Assembly: GCF_037975245.1 (NCBI RefSeq)
Contig: NC_092577.1
Location: 29,316,398-29,380,397, forward strand
Length of the DNA: 64,000 nt
Source of the DNA: Apostichopus japonicus
Lineage: Eukaryota > Echinodermata > Holothuroidea > Aspidochirotida > Stichopodidae
Direction: 5' to 3'
Shown: piece after piece, positions 11,401 through 22,700 of the stretch
How positions within the stretch are numbered: position 1 is the first letter of the stretch
How the letters are laid out: each line of letters opens with the position of its first letter
Notes under the pieces: generated by a model
What the model was told of the DNA's origin: nothing
Database searches by the model: none
What the model saw: only the letters and a program-made list of their open reading frames with translations
Made by a program: the position numbers and the translations under genes

Positions 11401-14400
11401 AGACTGGTGGCCTTAGAGGGAATACTGTAAGTGGTTATTAATGGAGGGTGTAAGGGGGCAGTATGGTAACAGTTACCTATGATGCGGCTATGTTTAATCC
11501 CTGTCAATTCAATGTAACTCTGTGTTTCTTCCTACATTGCAGAAAGACAACAACTACATCCCTTACTCACTTCATCACATCAGGCATATAGCGTACCAGC
11601 TCTGTTATTCTGTCAAATGTAAGTTCCAGTATATGGTTTCTTTTGTCAATTTGTTTATTTGGGAATCTTCTGTTCTTTCAAGAGACTTTGTTTTCATAAA
11701 ATTCAGCACATGAACCCTTACGTGAGAAGGCATATTGTTTTATTTCTTTGTAGAAATTGTGACATTCTTCTCGTAACATTAACATTCCTTTGTAAATAAA
11801 TTTGCAGTTGCTTTTAGGTTTGCAATGATAAAAGGGGGGAAAATGGCTGTTTTTTGGTGATGAGGAATGCAAAGCTCTGTGGTTTCAATTGCTACTTTCA
11901 CTTGTGCTGGAAAAATTAGTAAAAAAAAGGTAGCTTTTTCAATTGCTTCACAATTCTGACAGTTCCCCCCACCCTCCCCTTCTGAACGAAAGTTAGGATC
12001 CAAATGCTAATGTCTAATGTAATTAAGGTAAGCTACTTATCTCTTTGTTTTTACAGTTATGCATGACTTGAGTCTCACTCACACGGACCTGAAACCAGAG
12101 AATATCCTCTTCTTGAATTCAGATTACTCCGTCTCGTACAATCCTTCAAAGGTGAGTCTCGCAGCTTACAATAGTTTCCCACACCATCTAATTCATGAGG
12201 GTTTCATGAAGATGTTTGACATTTCTGAAGGTGAGAAAACATTGACTGTCGAGGAAGTGTCACATTCACTAAATACAGAGGCATGGCAGGCAGTGAAGTT
12301 TTGCCCACTCCTTGAAATGTGATGACATGTTTTCTACATGGAAACATTGAAAGGTTGCCTTCACCATATTTAGATGGGTATCACCATGTAGAGTAGTGCA
12401 CACAATTAACAGGGGTGGAAAAAAAAATTGATTTCATTTACCATTTCCACAAAGCTGTTTTTTTGTGTCTTGTAATATAAACTGAATGACAGACAGGGAA
12501 TATTGACTTAAACCTTCTCCAGCCTCAATTGTCCATATTGTGAGGGTATTCTCATAGCATAGTGAGTTGTACACTGCTAGTTGTAAGCCCCACTCCACTT
12601 AATGTCTGCTTGCAGCTGTTGAAGTTATTATTATCTGAAGGCAACTTATTCTTGACAGATGAACCCTTAAGTGAAACCCAGGCGATGGATAGCAGCGGGA
12701 TTTTGTGATGTCATCACGATAAATCCTCAAGAAATTTAGTCACATCTGATAACCCCGTCGTCCACTCTTTGAAATGTGATGACCTGTTTTCTACATGGAA
12801 ACATTGAAAGATTGCCTTCACTATATTGAGATAAGGTATCAAGATGTAGGCTAGTGCACACAATTAACAGGAAACAAAAACAACAACAAAGTCAGCACTA
12901 GCCAACAGAATGTGTGCCATTAAGTTGTATTTTTGTGATTGTAGGGCAGGAATCGATATTCTGCTTTTCTCTGATTCACAGAGGCGGGAGGAGAGGACCA
13001 TCAAGGACTCTACAATCAGATTGATCGATTTTGGCTCGGCTACATTTGATTTTGAACACCACAGTACCATCGTATCGACGAGACATTACAGGGCTCCAGA
13101 GGTCATATTAGGTAAGCTGACTCAATCCAACTGGGACCAAGATTTATGAAATCAAGAACGTTTTGCCAAGAACCACTGCTTGACAATGATTGGGTCGGCC
13201 TCGGCATGACCGAGTTGACCTCGACATGGCTTAGTGACCCTTGACATGGCTTAGTGATCCTTGACATAATTGGTAGTGACCTACTTATTTGTATAGTGCC
13301 AGTACCAACACAAAGTAGGTAAATTCAAAACTGAAGCCCAAGTGATCTTAACCTAACACAAACTTGCTGCCTGAGTTATCCCATAATCTAGATAAGTGAT
13401 CCCTGTGGTCACAGCTATTTGACTAATATCCCGTACCCAAAGGAACCTTCTAGAAGCACATATCTACCTTAGGGGGTTGGTAAGTATCCCTTCTTTCAAA
13501 GTTTCAAGTTGGCTATTTCTGGTGCGATATGGCCGATGTAAAAAAATTGCTTGAAGCTATTATTCTAACGGTTGATTATTGTAAACACTTCTACAATAAA
13601 AATTCTGCTTTACCAGCCCTGTAGGTTTGAATTTCCATCGCATCTTTCCTCAAGTCCCTGTATTGATCCTCCCCCCCCCCCCCCCCCCGGACAGTCATGT
13701 GTATCACATTATTTATTTCTCACAAGTTTATTTTTCATATTTCTTTAAGTATTAATACACTCTTCTTTGTTTATCCTCAGAGTTAGGATGGGCTCAGCCA
13801 TGTGATGTGTGGAGTATTGGCAGCATTGTATTTGAGCTGTATACAGGGTTCACCCTCTTCCAGGTACTTAATTTAACATGATGAGTTTTTGTGATATCAC
13901 AGAATTATACAACCGTTTTTAAACTATTCTGTGAAAATTTCTCCATCTGTGGTCTATGCAGGGAATGTAGAGAAATCACAAGATAATCAATTGAGGCGAT
14001 GTTTGATAGTTTTGTGGCATACTCAAAAAGCATTCAAGAATTGTTTTTTCCCCAATACAACTAATAGTAGAACCCATTGCACCTATGAGAAAATGCACTA
14101 AAACTAACTTTCCCACACAATGCTAGAGAAGCAAGCATTTCTAACAATTGGCAGAGCTGTAGTGATCACTCTTGCATACAAACCATCTTCTGTGAAGTAG
14201 AGAATAGGATTTAAACATTTTTTTTTCCTTTCATAAATCACTTTAAAGTATTATGGATTTAAAGGGCAATTTAACAGTTGATGTATGAAATAGCATACAC
14301 TCATTTCAGTATTTCTTCCCAAAAAGTCCACCTTTTCCTGTGTACCTTTCTTTTCCCCCCAGACTCACGATAACAGGGAACATCTTGCCATGATGGATAC

Positions 14401-15150
14401 AATTTTAGGACCATTCCCAAGCTGGATGGTCAAAAAGACAAAGTAAGTAGTTTGATGATTAGATTGATCCATGGGCCAAGTAGAATGATGAAAGAGGTGT
14501 GAGGGCTCCTGACTTCTATTATTGTAAAACATTGAACTTCAACACAGGCTGTAAGGTGTGTTGGGATGTCATTCTCAACCTTGTGATGGTAGATTTGGGG
14601 AGTTTTGCTTTCAGTTGATTCAACCTTGAGACAGATACTTGCCAGTTTGATCTCTGCTGGAATTCAGGACTTCTAAAATTTAACCTCTCAAAGAAAAAAG
14701 ATTGGGTAAATTTGGTGACAACATGCCAGTTCTGATAAACCATCTTGGATCATTACCTAATTATTAGTAATGCGATGAAAAGTTTGTTAAATACTCAAAA
14801 TTTCTGAAAAGTAGGATTTAAAAAAAAAGAAAAATAATTCCCTCCCCTGACAATGCTTTTCTTACCTTTGTGTTAGGAAAAACAAGTATTTTTATCACGG
14901 TAACGTCGAGTGGGATCGCAACAGCTCGTCAGGACGGTACGTGAGGGACAACTGTCGCCCTCTAAGCGACTACAAGACATCTGAATCCGAGGAGCACAGA
15001 AAGTTGTTTCATCTGATAGGGCTTATGTTGAACTATGACCCGCACGAGCGCATCACTCTCAAGCAGGCACTGGACCATTCGTTCTTTGACGCCCTGACAA
15101 AACAGCAGCGGTGTCACGATACGAGACCCTCTCACAGCATCAGCAGGTGA
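5349..15150 (+). CDS. CLK: CLK-family (LAMMER) dual-specificity protein kinase, 12 coding exons, complete
   Basis: Joined coding exons: 5349-5476, 5797-5980, 7231-7324, 8463-8532, 10190-10306, 10999-11089, 11543-11618, 12057-12151, 12982-13111, 13781-13863, 14363-14442, 14877-15150. They total 1422 nt (473 residues plus TGA) and all phases close. Residues 1-104 are rich in Arg, Ser and Tyr, as in the CLK RS-like region. The kinase domain follows: Gly loop GEGTFGKV at 143-150, VALK with Lys167, alphaC Glu182, HTDLKPEN with Asp264, DFG at 301-303, STRHYRAPE at 317-325, and the C-terminus ends SISR. CLKs phosphorylate SR splicing factors, mostly in the nucleus. The LAMMER signature reads [11 protein letters not shown] (362-372) instead of the usual EHLAMMERILG. 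The length matches animal CLKs (about 480-500). I cannot assign it to CLK1, 2, 3 or 4; CLK2-like sequence is closest by eye. Introns otherwise hold only the repeats listed separately. Confidence 0.95.
5797..5980 (+). CDS. CLK: CLK coding exon 2 (RS-like region)
   Basis: Acceptor TTTCAG, donor gtgggt. It encodes residues 43-104, with [10 protein letters not shown], a Tyr/Asp-rich patch and a basic [11 protein letters not shown] run, matching the low-complexity N-terminus of CLK2. It ends in phase 0. Confidence 0.9.
7231..7324 (+). CDS. CLK: CLK coding exon 3 (pre-kinase segment, candidate cassette exon)
   Basis: 94 nt, encoding [17 protein letters not shown] and then LQAR, equivalent to the CLK stretch just before the kinase domain. 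The acceptor is good (GATGTCAG), but the donor is gtacag, a weak match. Its length is not a multiple of three, so skipping it shifts the frame. Confidence 0.85.
8463..8532 (+). CDS. CLK: CLK coding exon 4 (glycine-rich loop)
   Basis: Encodes [20 protein letters not shown], the ATP-binding loop at residues 143-150. Acceptor CTGCAG, donor gtgagt. Confidence 0.95.
9400..9524 (-). repeat. tRNA-derived SINE (family B), copy 1
   Basis: On the minus strand a tRNA-like head contains an A-box-like GGCCTAGTTGATAAGG and a B-box GGTTCAAATCC. It is followed by GGTGGAGGCTGGAAG and a tail with TTTTCCAACTC. The same head and tail occur at 56043-56165. It lies in CLK intron 4. It is not a functional tRNA gene, because no complete cloverleaf with an acceptor stem is apparent. 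Confidence 0.65.
9538..10137. mobile_element. hAT-like non-autonomous element, copy 1
   Basis: A ~600-bp non-coding repeat in CLK intron 4 that ends 52 bp before coding exon 5. Its ends are imperfect inverted repeats: TATTAGTCGCGATAG then TAATCGATTAA on the left, TCGATTATCAGCACTAATA on the right. A diverged partial copy lies in the same orientation at 56470-57143. The TCGATTA-rich termini suggest hAT, but I could not establish an 8-bp duplication. Confidence 0.5.
10190..10306 (+). CDS. CLK: CLK coding exon 5 (VALK lysine, alphaC helix)
   Basis: Encodes [20 protein letters not shown] with the catalytic Lys167 and the alphaC Glu182. Acceptor CTAACAG, donor gtaagt. Confidence 0.95.
10692..10925. 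repeat. Two-copy tandem duplication, ~117 bp
   Basis: Two adjacent diverged copies in CLK intron 5, each with CCTTGTAATGGA, TTATTTCAACT, AAAGATACT and a CATTCATACTCATCT-like block. Confidence 0.55.
10999..11089 (+). CDS. CLK: CLK coding exon 6 (hinge region)
   Basis: Encodes [20 protein letters not shown] then GASVFDFL, the beta4-hinge segment typical of CLKs. Acceptor TTCTTTAG, donor gtaggt. Confidence 0.95.
11543..11618 (+). CDS. CLK: CLK coding exon 7
   Basis: Encodes [20 protein letters not shown] then CYSVK, the alphaD-alphaE region. Acceptor ATTGCAG, donor gtaagt. Confidence 0.95.
12057..12151 (+). CDS. CLK: CLK coding exon 8 (catalytic loop)
   Basis: Contains HTDLKPEN with the catalytic Asp264. 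Acceptor TTTACAG, donor gtgagt. Reading through the donor stays open for 56 codons, to a TGA at 12320-12322. Confidence 0.95.
12299..12871. repeat. Duplicated ~110-bp segment inside CLK intron 8
   Basis: The segments at about 12299-12413 and 12762-12871 share long identical stretches, including TTTTCTACATGGAAACATTG and GCACACAATTAACAGG, in the same orientation. The second copy ends ~110 bp before coding exon 9. It looks like a local duplication rather than a recognised transposon. Confidence 0.6.
12982..13111 (+). CDS. CLK: CLK coding exon 9 (DFG and activation segment)
   Basis: Encodes the DFG motif (301-303), the [18 protein letters not shown] activation segment and the APE motif. Acceptor TTCACAG, donor gtaagc. 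Confidence 0.95.
13781..13863 (+). CDS. CLK: CLK coding exon 10
   Basis: Encodes [20 protein letters not shown] then YTGFTLFQ, the alphaF region with the invariant Asp of DVWS. Acceptor ATCCTCAG, donor gtactt. Confidence 0.95.
14363..14442 (+). CDS. CLK: CLK coding exon 11 (LAMMER signature)
   Basis: Encodes [20 protein letters not shown], the position of the family-defining LAMMER motif. The usual Glu-Arg after LAMM is replaced by Asp-Thr. Acceptor CCCCCCAG, donor gtaagt. Confidence 0.95.
14877..15150 (+). CDS. CLK: CLK coding exon 12 (C-terminal lobe, stop)
   Basis: A single 274-nt exon encodes the last 90 residues ([16 protein letters not shown] and onward, [18 protein letters not shown], ending HSISR) and TGA at 15148-15150. 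In vertebrate CLKs I believe this stretch is divided between exons, so an intron may have been lost; this was not checked. Confidence 0.93.
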
Positions 15151-16924
15151 TACTGGTCAACGTTACGATGACGACGGGCGCACCGTCGGTTGGACGAAAA
15201 TGGAAGGCTTGCCGCAGGATGACTGGATGTCAGTCTTTGTCGTGTGCCAAGTTGTCTGCGGTCCGGCACCTTTGGTCGGTTTTGCTAAATAAACCATGGC
15301 AACGGTTTGAGAACGAAGTAACGTCGTGGTCGGACGGCCAATCGGTTAAACACCATCCACTGTTAGAAACACGAGCGGGGATGGTGCTGTTTATTCGCGA
15401 ACGTATCCTGGAGGTTATGACCGAAGTGTGGATAGAGGAAGGAATAAGGATCAGTTTTATATGTCAAGTGGGCCATTCTACTTATGAAAAGTACTGATTT
15501 ATCCTTGTGTATAAATGCAAATGAGAAAGAAAAGAAAAAAAAAATTGTTTGATGTGGAGCTATGACAGAAATACTGCAGTTTACATATCGGTAATTAAGA
15601 TATTTAAAATTGTGGGTTAGGATTAGGAATAGATTGTCACACTCCAGACAAGAGTACAGTGCAAACTCTGGTCTTTGTTATCTGAGGTTGTTAATGTAGT
15701 TTGACACATTCTTATGTCAAGCATCTTATGGTATGTATCAACCTAGGGCCAGTTTTTTAAGAGAGAGAGAGCTATTTTTATTAAATTGTGTTATTAAAAA
15801 TTGAGATTAAATAAGTCATTTTGTTACAGTAAAATTTACTGCAGAGGGGGATGTCTCAAAACCAACTGAAGATGATCTTCAACTTACCAATCTTGTTTGG
15901 ACCATGACACATTAAAAATAAAACATTGCTGTCAAATCATCCTTTGAAAGAAATCTGTAGGTTACCTGACCAGCTGATGCTTGGTCAAGGACACTGGTGT
16001 TAGATAGCTGATACTTGGTCAAGGCCAGCACACTGGGTTAGATAGCTGAGATTTTGTGTTCTTTGTAGTTGTTGCATATTCATATATCAAGGGTGGCATG
16101 GTCATATGTTTACTCCCTCTTGCATGCTATATACACACACACACACACAACTGCATTTTAGACATTTATGTGAAGATGATGTTAAGAACATATTATGTTA
16201 GGTTGTATGTTGTTTTTGGTAGTACCAGTATGTACTTTTACTTTTAACAGTGCCAGTTTGAATCTACTCTTGTGCAAATTATGTAGTTCCATCAAATCTT
16301 CCTCTGGGAATGTAAGAACTGCAATAACCCAGATAAGAAACCAAAATTCTGTTTAGTGTAGTGTCTCAGTTGACTACATTTCCAGTTGGATTGAATTCAT
16401 GTGTTACGATCTGTTTGATCGGTCTGTTACGATCTGTTTGAATTGTCTGTGATGATCAGTCTTTAAGGGTTGTTGCTGCTGCACATTAATGTCAACTCAC
16501 GCTTTTCTCACATTTTGTATATGCTGCTGCATGATAAACGATTCAGGACTTAATGAATGTCTCAACTTTCATCAATGTAAAGGAATTACTTAGTAGTTCA
16601 CCATAGCAGTACAGCACTGTTCCTTGTCATGTTTTTTTTTTTTCTATGGGCATTTCATATATGAAAACATGATGATGTTGATGACTTCAGCTAGGTCATG
16701 GATCATTTTGTCTCCATGGTAACTGTTGCTATGTAATTTATTGTTGTACATGTAAATATAAGTGAACCTATTATTAATATTAATAACAGTATCTGCCATC
16801 TTTTGTCATTATTTCAAATCCCTATGTCATTTCCAAGGCATTTATACACGATGAATGGTAACCATAGCGGTATTGGAGAGATTGGAAGTGTGCATCACAA
16901 AGGTTGTGACCTGTTCTTATCACC
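15151..16924 (+). other. CLK 3' UTR and downstream intergenic sequence
   Basis: Follows the CLK stop codon. AATAAA signals are present at 15288 and 15917, so the 3' UTR probably ends in this region, though the site used is not determinable. Short tandem duplications occur at about 15968-16050 (GCTTGGTCAAGG units) and 16403-16445 (GTTACGATCTGTTTGA units), and an AC microsatellite at about 16133-16149. There is no other gene. Confidence 0.5.
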
Positions 16925-17308
16925 TTAAAGGGTGTGAAGACTCGCGCAAAAAGAAACGTCTAATGCCGGTAATCTGACCTAGTTTTGAATGGGGTGTAAG
17001 AGAAGTGTTAGACACCACCATCGATCCCAGAAAATACACACACACAACTTGCTACCGTCGGTAATTAGACACTAGTGTACAGTCAGTACATACAGCTGTG
17101 GTCAATACCCACAGCACAGTATACAAACGATACAGCGATGGACATCTCAGGTCCAGCTAAAGATAACAAGGTATCACGTTTCATGCTGGCTGCATTTTGT
17201 ACTGTCTGCATTTAGTAGCGACACGAACAAAACGTCACTTGCAAGCAACGGAAATTAACTTTTTCAGATGGCCGCACGCGGTTTGGGGCGAGTCTTCAAT
17301 GCCTTTAA
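16925..17308 (-). mobile_element. TTAA-flanked MITE family, copy 1
   Basis: A 384-bp element bounded by TTAA at 16925-16928 and 17305-17308, with inverted ends of the type TTAAAGG(N5)AAGACTCG. Copies in the opposite orientation are at 32183-32561 and 49676-50047. The TTAA target and short inverted ends suggest a non-autonomous piggyBac-like element. An open reading frame through it (17197-17460) is fortuitous. Confidence 0.75.
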
Positions 17309-19616
17309 TATCACAGTTAGGCTTAATTGTAAGGGTATACTCGATGGAAACCACATTTCCACAAACAAAGGAATGCATTTCTTTGGCATTTATCCGTCGC
17401 AAACGAGAGCATTTTCTATGGATTTTTGCTTATGGAAGTTTGGGCTTTGTCAAAACGTGACGCTTGGTCATGAGTGTGTGGGGCCTGTGAGCAACTTTAT
17501 TTTCTGCAAACTTGAAAAGATTTTACATAGAGGTGTAGTACCACACTGGACATTGTTTTTTCCAGAGCCTTTAAACAAGAATGCACCCCCCCCCCCAATT
17601 ATAACTCTAAACCACTAAGTCTAGAAAGTCAATGGAAAAAACAAGGAAACTTATGGTTGTGTTTGTCTGGGAATGAGTTTGGTTACATAATCTACGGTAT
17701 ACACACTCCAATACACAGATCAGATCAGGTAAAGTTTAATAAACGAAATGAATATAATTTTGAAAACCAGATGTTGCAGCAACAAGGACACACATTTGCA
17801 TTTCTGTTACACTTTGTGTTTTATGTATATAATGTAAACATACCTCCAAAATTGTGCTGATTAATAGCTGATACAAATTCTGCTGGATACAAAGAAAACC
17901 TCAATGCTACAAGGGCTTGGAGCCCACCAGTGGCCCTATAGTGTGTCCCTGGACCCCACGCTGGGATGGTTCCTCCCAACCTCCCCCCCCCCCCAAATGT
18001 TGCACTCCTCTGTGTGTGCCTGCTGCCTCACGTCCAAATGTGTTTGTAGCCACCACTGATTAAATGAGCCAAGGCACAGTAAGGATCAATTTACCTAGGT
18101 ATCTACTAGTCCCATGATAACACAGACCCACTTAACTAAGAGGTACTAGTTCTAGGCACACACAGACCTGACTAAAAGTCAAGTGTAGTAAAGTATCGTA
18201 TAAGTCAAGTCTAGTTAAAAGCATATTCAGACCACAGTACATAGGAGTTATACAATAGTAATAGGAACAGACTTCGGGTTGTTGTACAAACCCCCACCCC
18301 GCTATCTCAGATTAATCCACATAGACAGCTACAATAATTCTAGCTAACACAGTGAATGACACAATCTTGCTGAAATCTGTGAGTAATATCCCTATTAACT
18401 TTTATTTTAGATGCCAATGAGTTATTTACACAAAATGAAAGAAATCAAACTACAAAAATATAAAATTTCTGCGCATGAAAGATACCTCTGGTAAAAGTCA
18501 TAAACATTGATTTATTGAAGAGCTAAGCATTTCTGAGAATTACTACATAAGGAAGTGGTTCATATACCTGTGAGTAAATTTACACACATACATAAATACA
18601 CGCACACAGACAGACATAAGGAAGTGGTTCACATTCAAGAAATTACATCTAATCCTGATTCGAACAATTGGAATAACTAGAATATTTTGGCACAGTAACA
18701 TAACCAAGGTTCTTTCTTTCAAAGGAATAAGACACACCAGGCAGTTAGCAAATATTGCAATCAAAGCAAAAACTTTACCTAAAGTTCAATAAAGTTAACC
18801 TTGGAATTGAACAGACAATACTACCTTTATTGTATATTTCTTGCAATCCCAACTACAACAACAATATCAAAAAAATACCACTTCTAATCAATAGTATAAA
18901 GTTGGGGCAGGACTAATCAACCAAAAAAGAAAAAATTGCTCTGGCATTTATAGCTTCCTAGGGAAACAGCCGTGTCACAATTTTAACAGTACAGTAACTA
19001 ACTGCAAGTTTCCACAGAGCAACATAGCATCTCTACTCAACAGGATTAAGCATAATTACAACATTCTTTTTTTACAGAAACATTAATTCACTAATGAATG
19101 TTGCCAGTATAAAGTACGGCTCCATTTACCTAGTGCAAAATGGATGAAAGGAAGCAAAGCGGGGCAGAGAGGAGTTAAAATTAATTAAATTAATTAAAAT
19201 TCATAACAAAACATATCAAACTTCTTTCAATCTTGGAGCAAACGATTGGATAATTTATATCTTTGATGAGTTGTTCCGAATGACCTTCATCAAACTGTCT
19301 GTCTGTTCGTCTGTCTTGAAAGGTTATTGCTAACTATATAAGCTCTGTGACTTCACAAAAGCAGTTAAGAAGCACACCAGGCAGGTTATCTGCTATAAAA
19401 TGCAATGCATCGCCCACTCGATGCCGACCATCGGCTCTCTGAATGAAGAATCGCTGCGCACAGACATCAGCATATTTCATCTGAGTAGTAAGTATCCCAG
19501 CCACCAAGATAACACTCTATGCAATTTCGAACCAGGCTCTACTCTAACACAGCCTCTGCTTACTGGGTGGACCTCCCTGTAGGGGGCCAGCGCCCCCTCT
19601 AGAGGCGGACCGATGT
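17309..19616. other. Intergenic region between the 3' ends of CLK and archease
   Basis: No additional gene is recognised. A TTTATT at 18826-18831 (AATAAA on the minus strand) is one possible archease polyadenylation signal, about 790 nt past its stop. A short duplicated phrase GGAAGTGGTTCA occurs at about 18550 and 18620. Confidence 0.4.
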
Positions 19617-19706
19617 TCATATGTCGATAATCACGTAAATGTCGTGAGATGGGTCCTTGTCGTGGACCTGCATGTTGGAGTAAGTGATTGCCTTGACCTC
19701 CGTGCC
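19617..19706 (-). CDS. ZBTB8OS: Archease coding exon 9 (C-terminus, stop)
   Basis: Encodes GTEVKAITYSNMQV and ends DIYVIIDI followed by TGA. The Ile-Asp-Ile end is characteristic of archease. Confidence 0.95.
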   Translation of the reverse strand, partial: GTEVKAITYSNMQVHDKDPSHDIYVIIDI

Positions 19707-22700
19707 CTGTGAAAGTTATGTTAAACAGAATAGGTTAGTGTGCTCTGGCTTTATCGAAGGGGAGTTGGTGACTCACAGAGCAAGAATAAAGAGATCTAAG
19801 TCTGACATGATGCTGTAGTATTACATTATGACGTCACAAGAGAGAGATGGTATATTTAATTACGGCAGTTTCTGAATGAGTCGTCACGAGACGACTAGTG
19901 GTTGTTAAATGGAATGGGAAACAAGTGAGACCAAAGGGAGGGTGGTAGGAGGGGGATAAATACAAGGGTCGTCAAACTTGCCGATTAACTCCAGCCCTCT
20001 AACCTTAGTAGGTCAGTCCTAGCAATCTGAATATAAATCTATAAAATTATAGTTATAGCTGAATCGTATCGCATGATGAGGGATAAAAAACAAACCTGTG
20101 GATGCTTCATCAGATCAAATGTCTCTCCATACCTGAATGGGGAGAAGAAAACACTCGGTGACGCAAATAAACTAAGGGACAAATTTCTCCAAAATGAGAT
20201 TGTTACACTCCTCCCCCCTTCCCCCCCCCCCCCCACTCTCAACTCTTTACAGGCAAATAGAACAAACACAACTCACAAGACTTGCTGCATTCAGTCAGGA
20301 TGTACAAGTATGAGTTATTTCTAGGAAGTGACTTGAAGCCGAACATTACACAAAGAGTTGAGTCGCTGATCATACCATTTCAATGAGGACAGTTTTAATA
20401 CTTCATAGTAATAATTGAGCATAGGGTGGAGAGATTTAATGTCAACAAATGAAAGTTAAAGAAAAGATGTAAAACTTTTAGTTGCTTTGTTGCAATCTAA
20501 ATGGCTGAATCACTCCCCTTACCCTCTGCACTTTATCTTGAAATTTTCCATGTCAAACTCCTCAATGACAACTTCCTGTGAGAGGAGAGAAAAATCAACC
20601 GGAATGAGAACTGTTGAGGTTATACCACGATAACATGCAATGCAACTATATATACTGTAGACTAGACATGCAAGTACCATCTCTGATAAATATATGCAAG
20701 TACCTGACGCACAAAAGTGGAACATGTACCCTTATACCGAGTGGCATGCATAAATGCAACTACACACAATGTGGGATATAAGCCTGCACCCATACACGTG
20801 AAGCATGCGTGAGAGCATGAATGCACCTCACACAAATAGGGGTATAAGCCTGCACCCATACACAAAGTGGATTATGCATCCATACTCAAACAGATACACA
20901 CGATCCATTACATGCACGCATGTAATGCAAGTTATCACAAAGAAATTGTGCACACTTATTATCCTTGTGCTTGGTCACATTAATTTGCATTTATTTAACT
21001 CACTAATGAAGCATTTATATCACTATTGTAAAACTCCATTCTGCGCCAAATCCAGCCACTGTTTGAACAAGTCTGTTGTTTTACACACTGCCACCTAATA
21101 CACCAAGAGAGTATATCACATGCAGACATTCACCAGAAACTTGCAATTAAATATGGTCACGAACATGCATATTTTTAACATTGAAGATAAAGGGGGTTAT
21201 AAATTTTAAACCTTTTACAACATGTTTTAACACTTTCTTATTTAATCCTCTTTAATAGTCAAGCAGTTGACACAAATTTGAAGGCAAATCTTTCATTTTT
21301 TCCCCTTTTGGCAGAGTTGTGGCTGCATGTAGCTATAACCCTGACTCATATTTTAAAGGTGAGCTTTGACTTACCCTGGGAATGAAGAAGGGATCCGCAG
21401 AGAAGAGAAAGAGCCACTCGTCCAGAAAATGAAAGAGAAGAGAGTTGAAATCTTCGGCTGGGGACCGGAAGAAATAGGAAACTGATCAATGGGTGGCATT
21501 TTATGATGAGATATGTACTTAACCACGGTTCACCGGTTCTTTACCGTACTCGGTAAAAACCGACTGCAGTTGGCTTGGCCTGTGTGTTCGACCCACCTTG
21601 AATCTTTCCATGCTTCTGTTTGGAATTGGTAGTTGGTTCCACATGGAATCTTTCCAAAGCTTGTTATACAGCCCAACATTTAATTCTGAGGAGCCAAAGC
21701 TAACCTGAACCCATCTCCAGACTCAGTTCAAACTTAATATCATGCAGTGTTCACGAGGTAAGTCTCTGGTCCTAATTTGCAGTGAGAAATGGAATTTTCT
21801 CCCATTCTTCTTCTTTTTGAAAACAGGGTGTTTTCACACTGTCTCCCCCAACCATGCCTTCATCATTTCTGAACAAATTGTCTTAAAAGGGAAGGTTTTC
21901 CATATCCTTGTGTTCATCAACAACAATTAATACCGAAGGATATTAAAATGAATTTTTTTGGGGGAGGGGGAAGGGCTTGCTAACCCTACCCTAGGGGTTC
22001 CAAAAAACTACTGAAACTTATTCTCCCTATATTGCAGCAACCTGTAGACCATGGTTTATTAGGAAGGTATCATCAACTCACCATCGACAGTTATGACTTC
22101 TTGCGTTTTCTTTTCCACCAGCGAAACATCTGTCATGTAATCGAACATGGCGAGAACGACCTAAAAAAACAGAGAGCAATCACAGAAAGATTTTCGTCAA
22201 AGAACGATACATTTTAACAAATCATTATCCACATGAGTACATTTTCTTTACACTAACAACAACAATAATAATCATACAAACCAACCAAAGAAAGAAATTA
22301 AACTATTGATTATAGTGTTGCGATGATCCTCGGTAAAGCAGTACTTGCGGCATCTGATTATAGCAACTCAAGAACACAGAACTATGATTAGGGTTAGAAG
22401 GTTAGTTCCAATTAAAGGCTGAATAACTCAGTATAGAAGCAGGACTACTGGGGAGGGGGAGGGGCAAGGAGGCACCAACCCCCTCCCCTTAGACCCCTCT
22501 TCAAGATTCCCCCCACTTTCATACATCCAATCCCACCCCTGGTGCTAAGTACAGTTGACTCGACATGAGTAAGAGTTGAGAAGCCGTTCATCAAACAACT
22601 AACTTTGCGAACTTAGCCTGCATACAGCTTTTTCCAACCTTGAATTAATGGAGACCTGCCGAGCTCAAGTTCTGATTCTTCTTTTCTTAGTTTCTCTCCC

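Noticed and set aside
15111-15497. A 128-residue plus-strand frame overlapping the CLK stop
   Set aside because: It is out of frame with the kinase exon, has no recognisable similarity and lies mostly in the 3' UTR.
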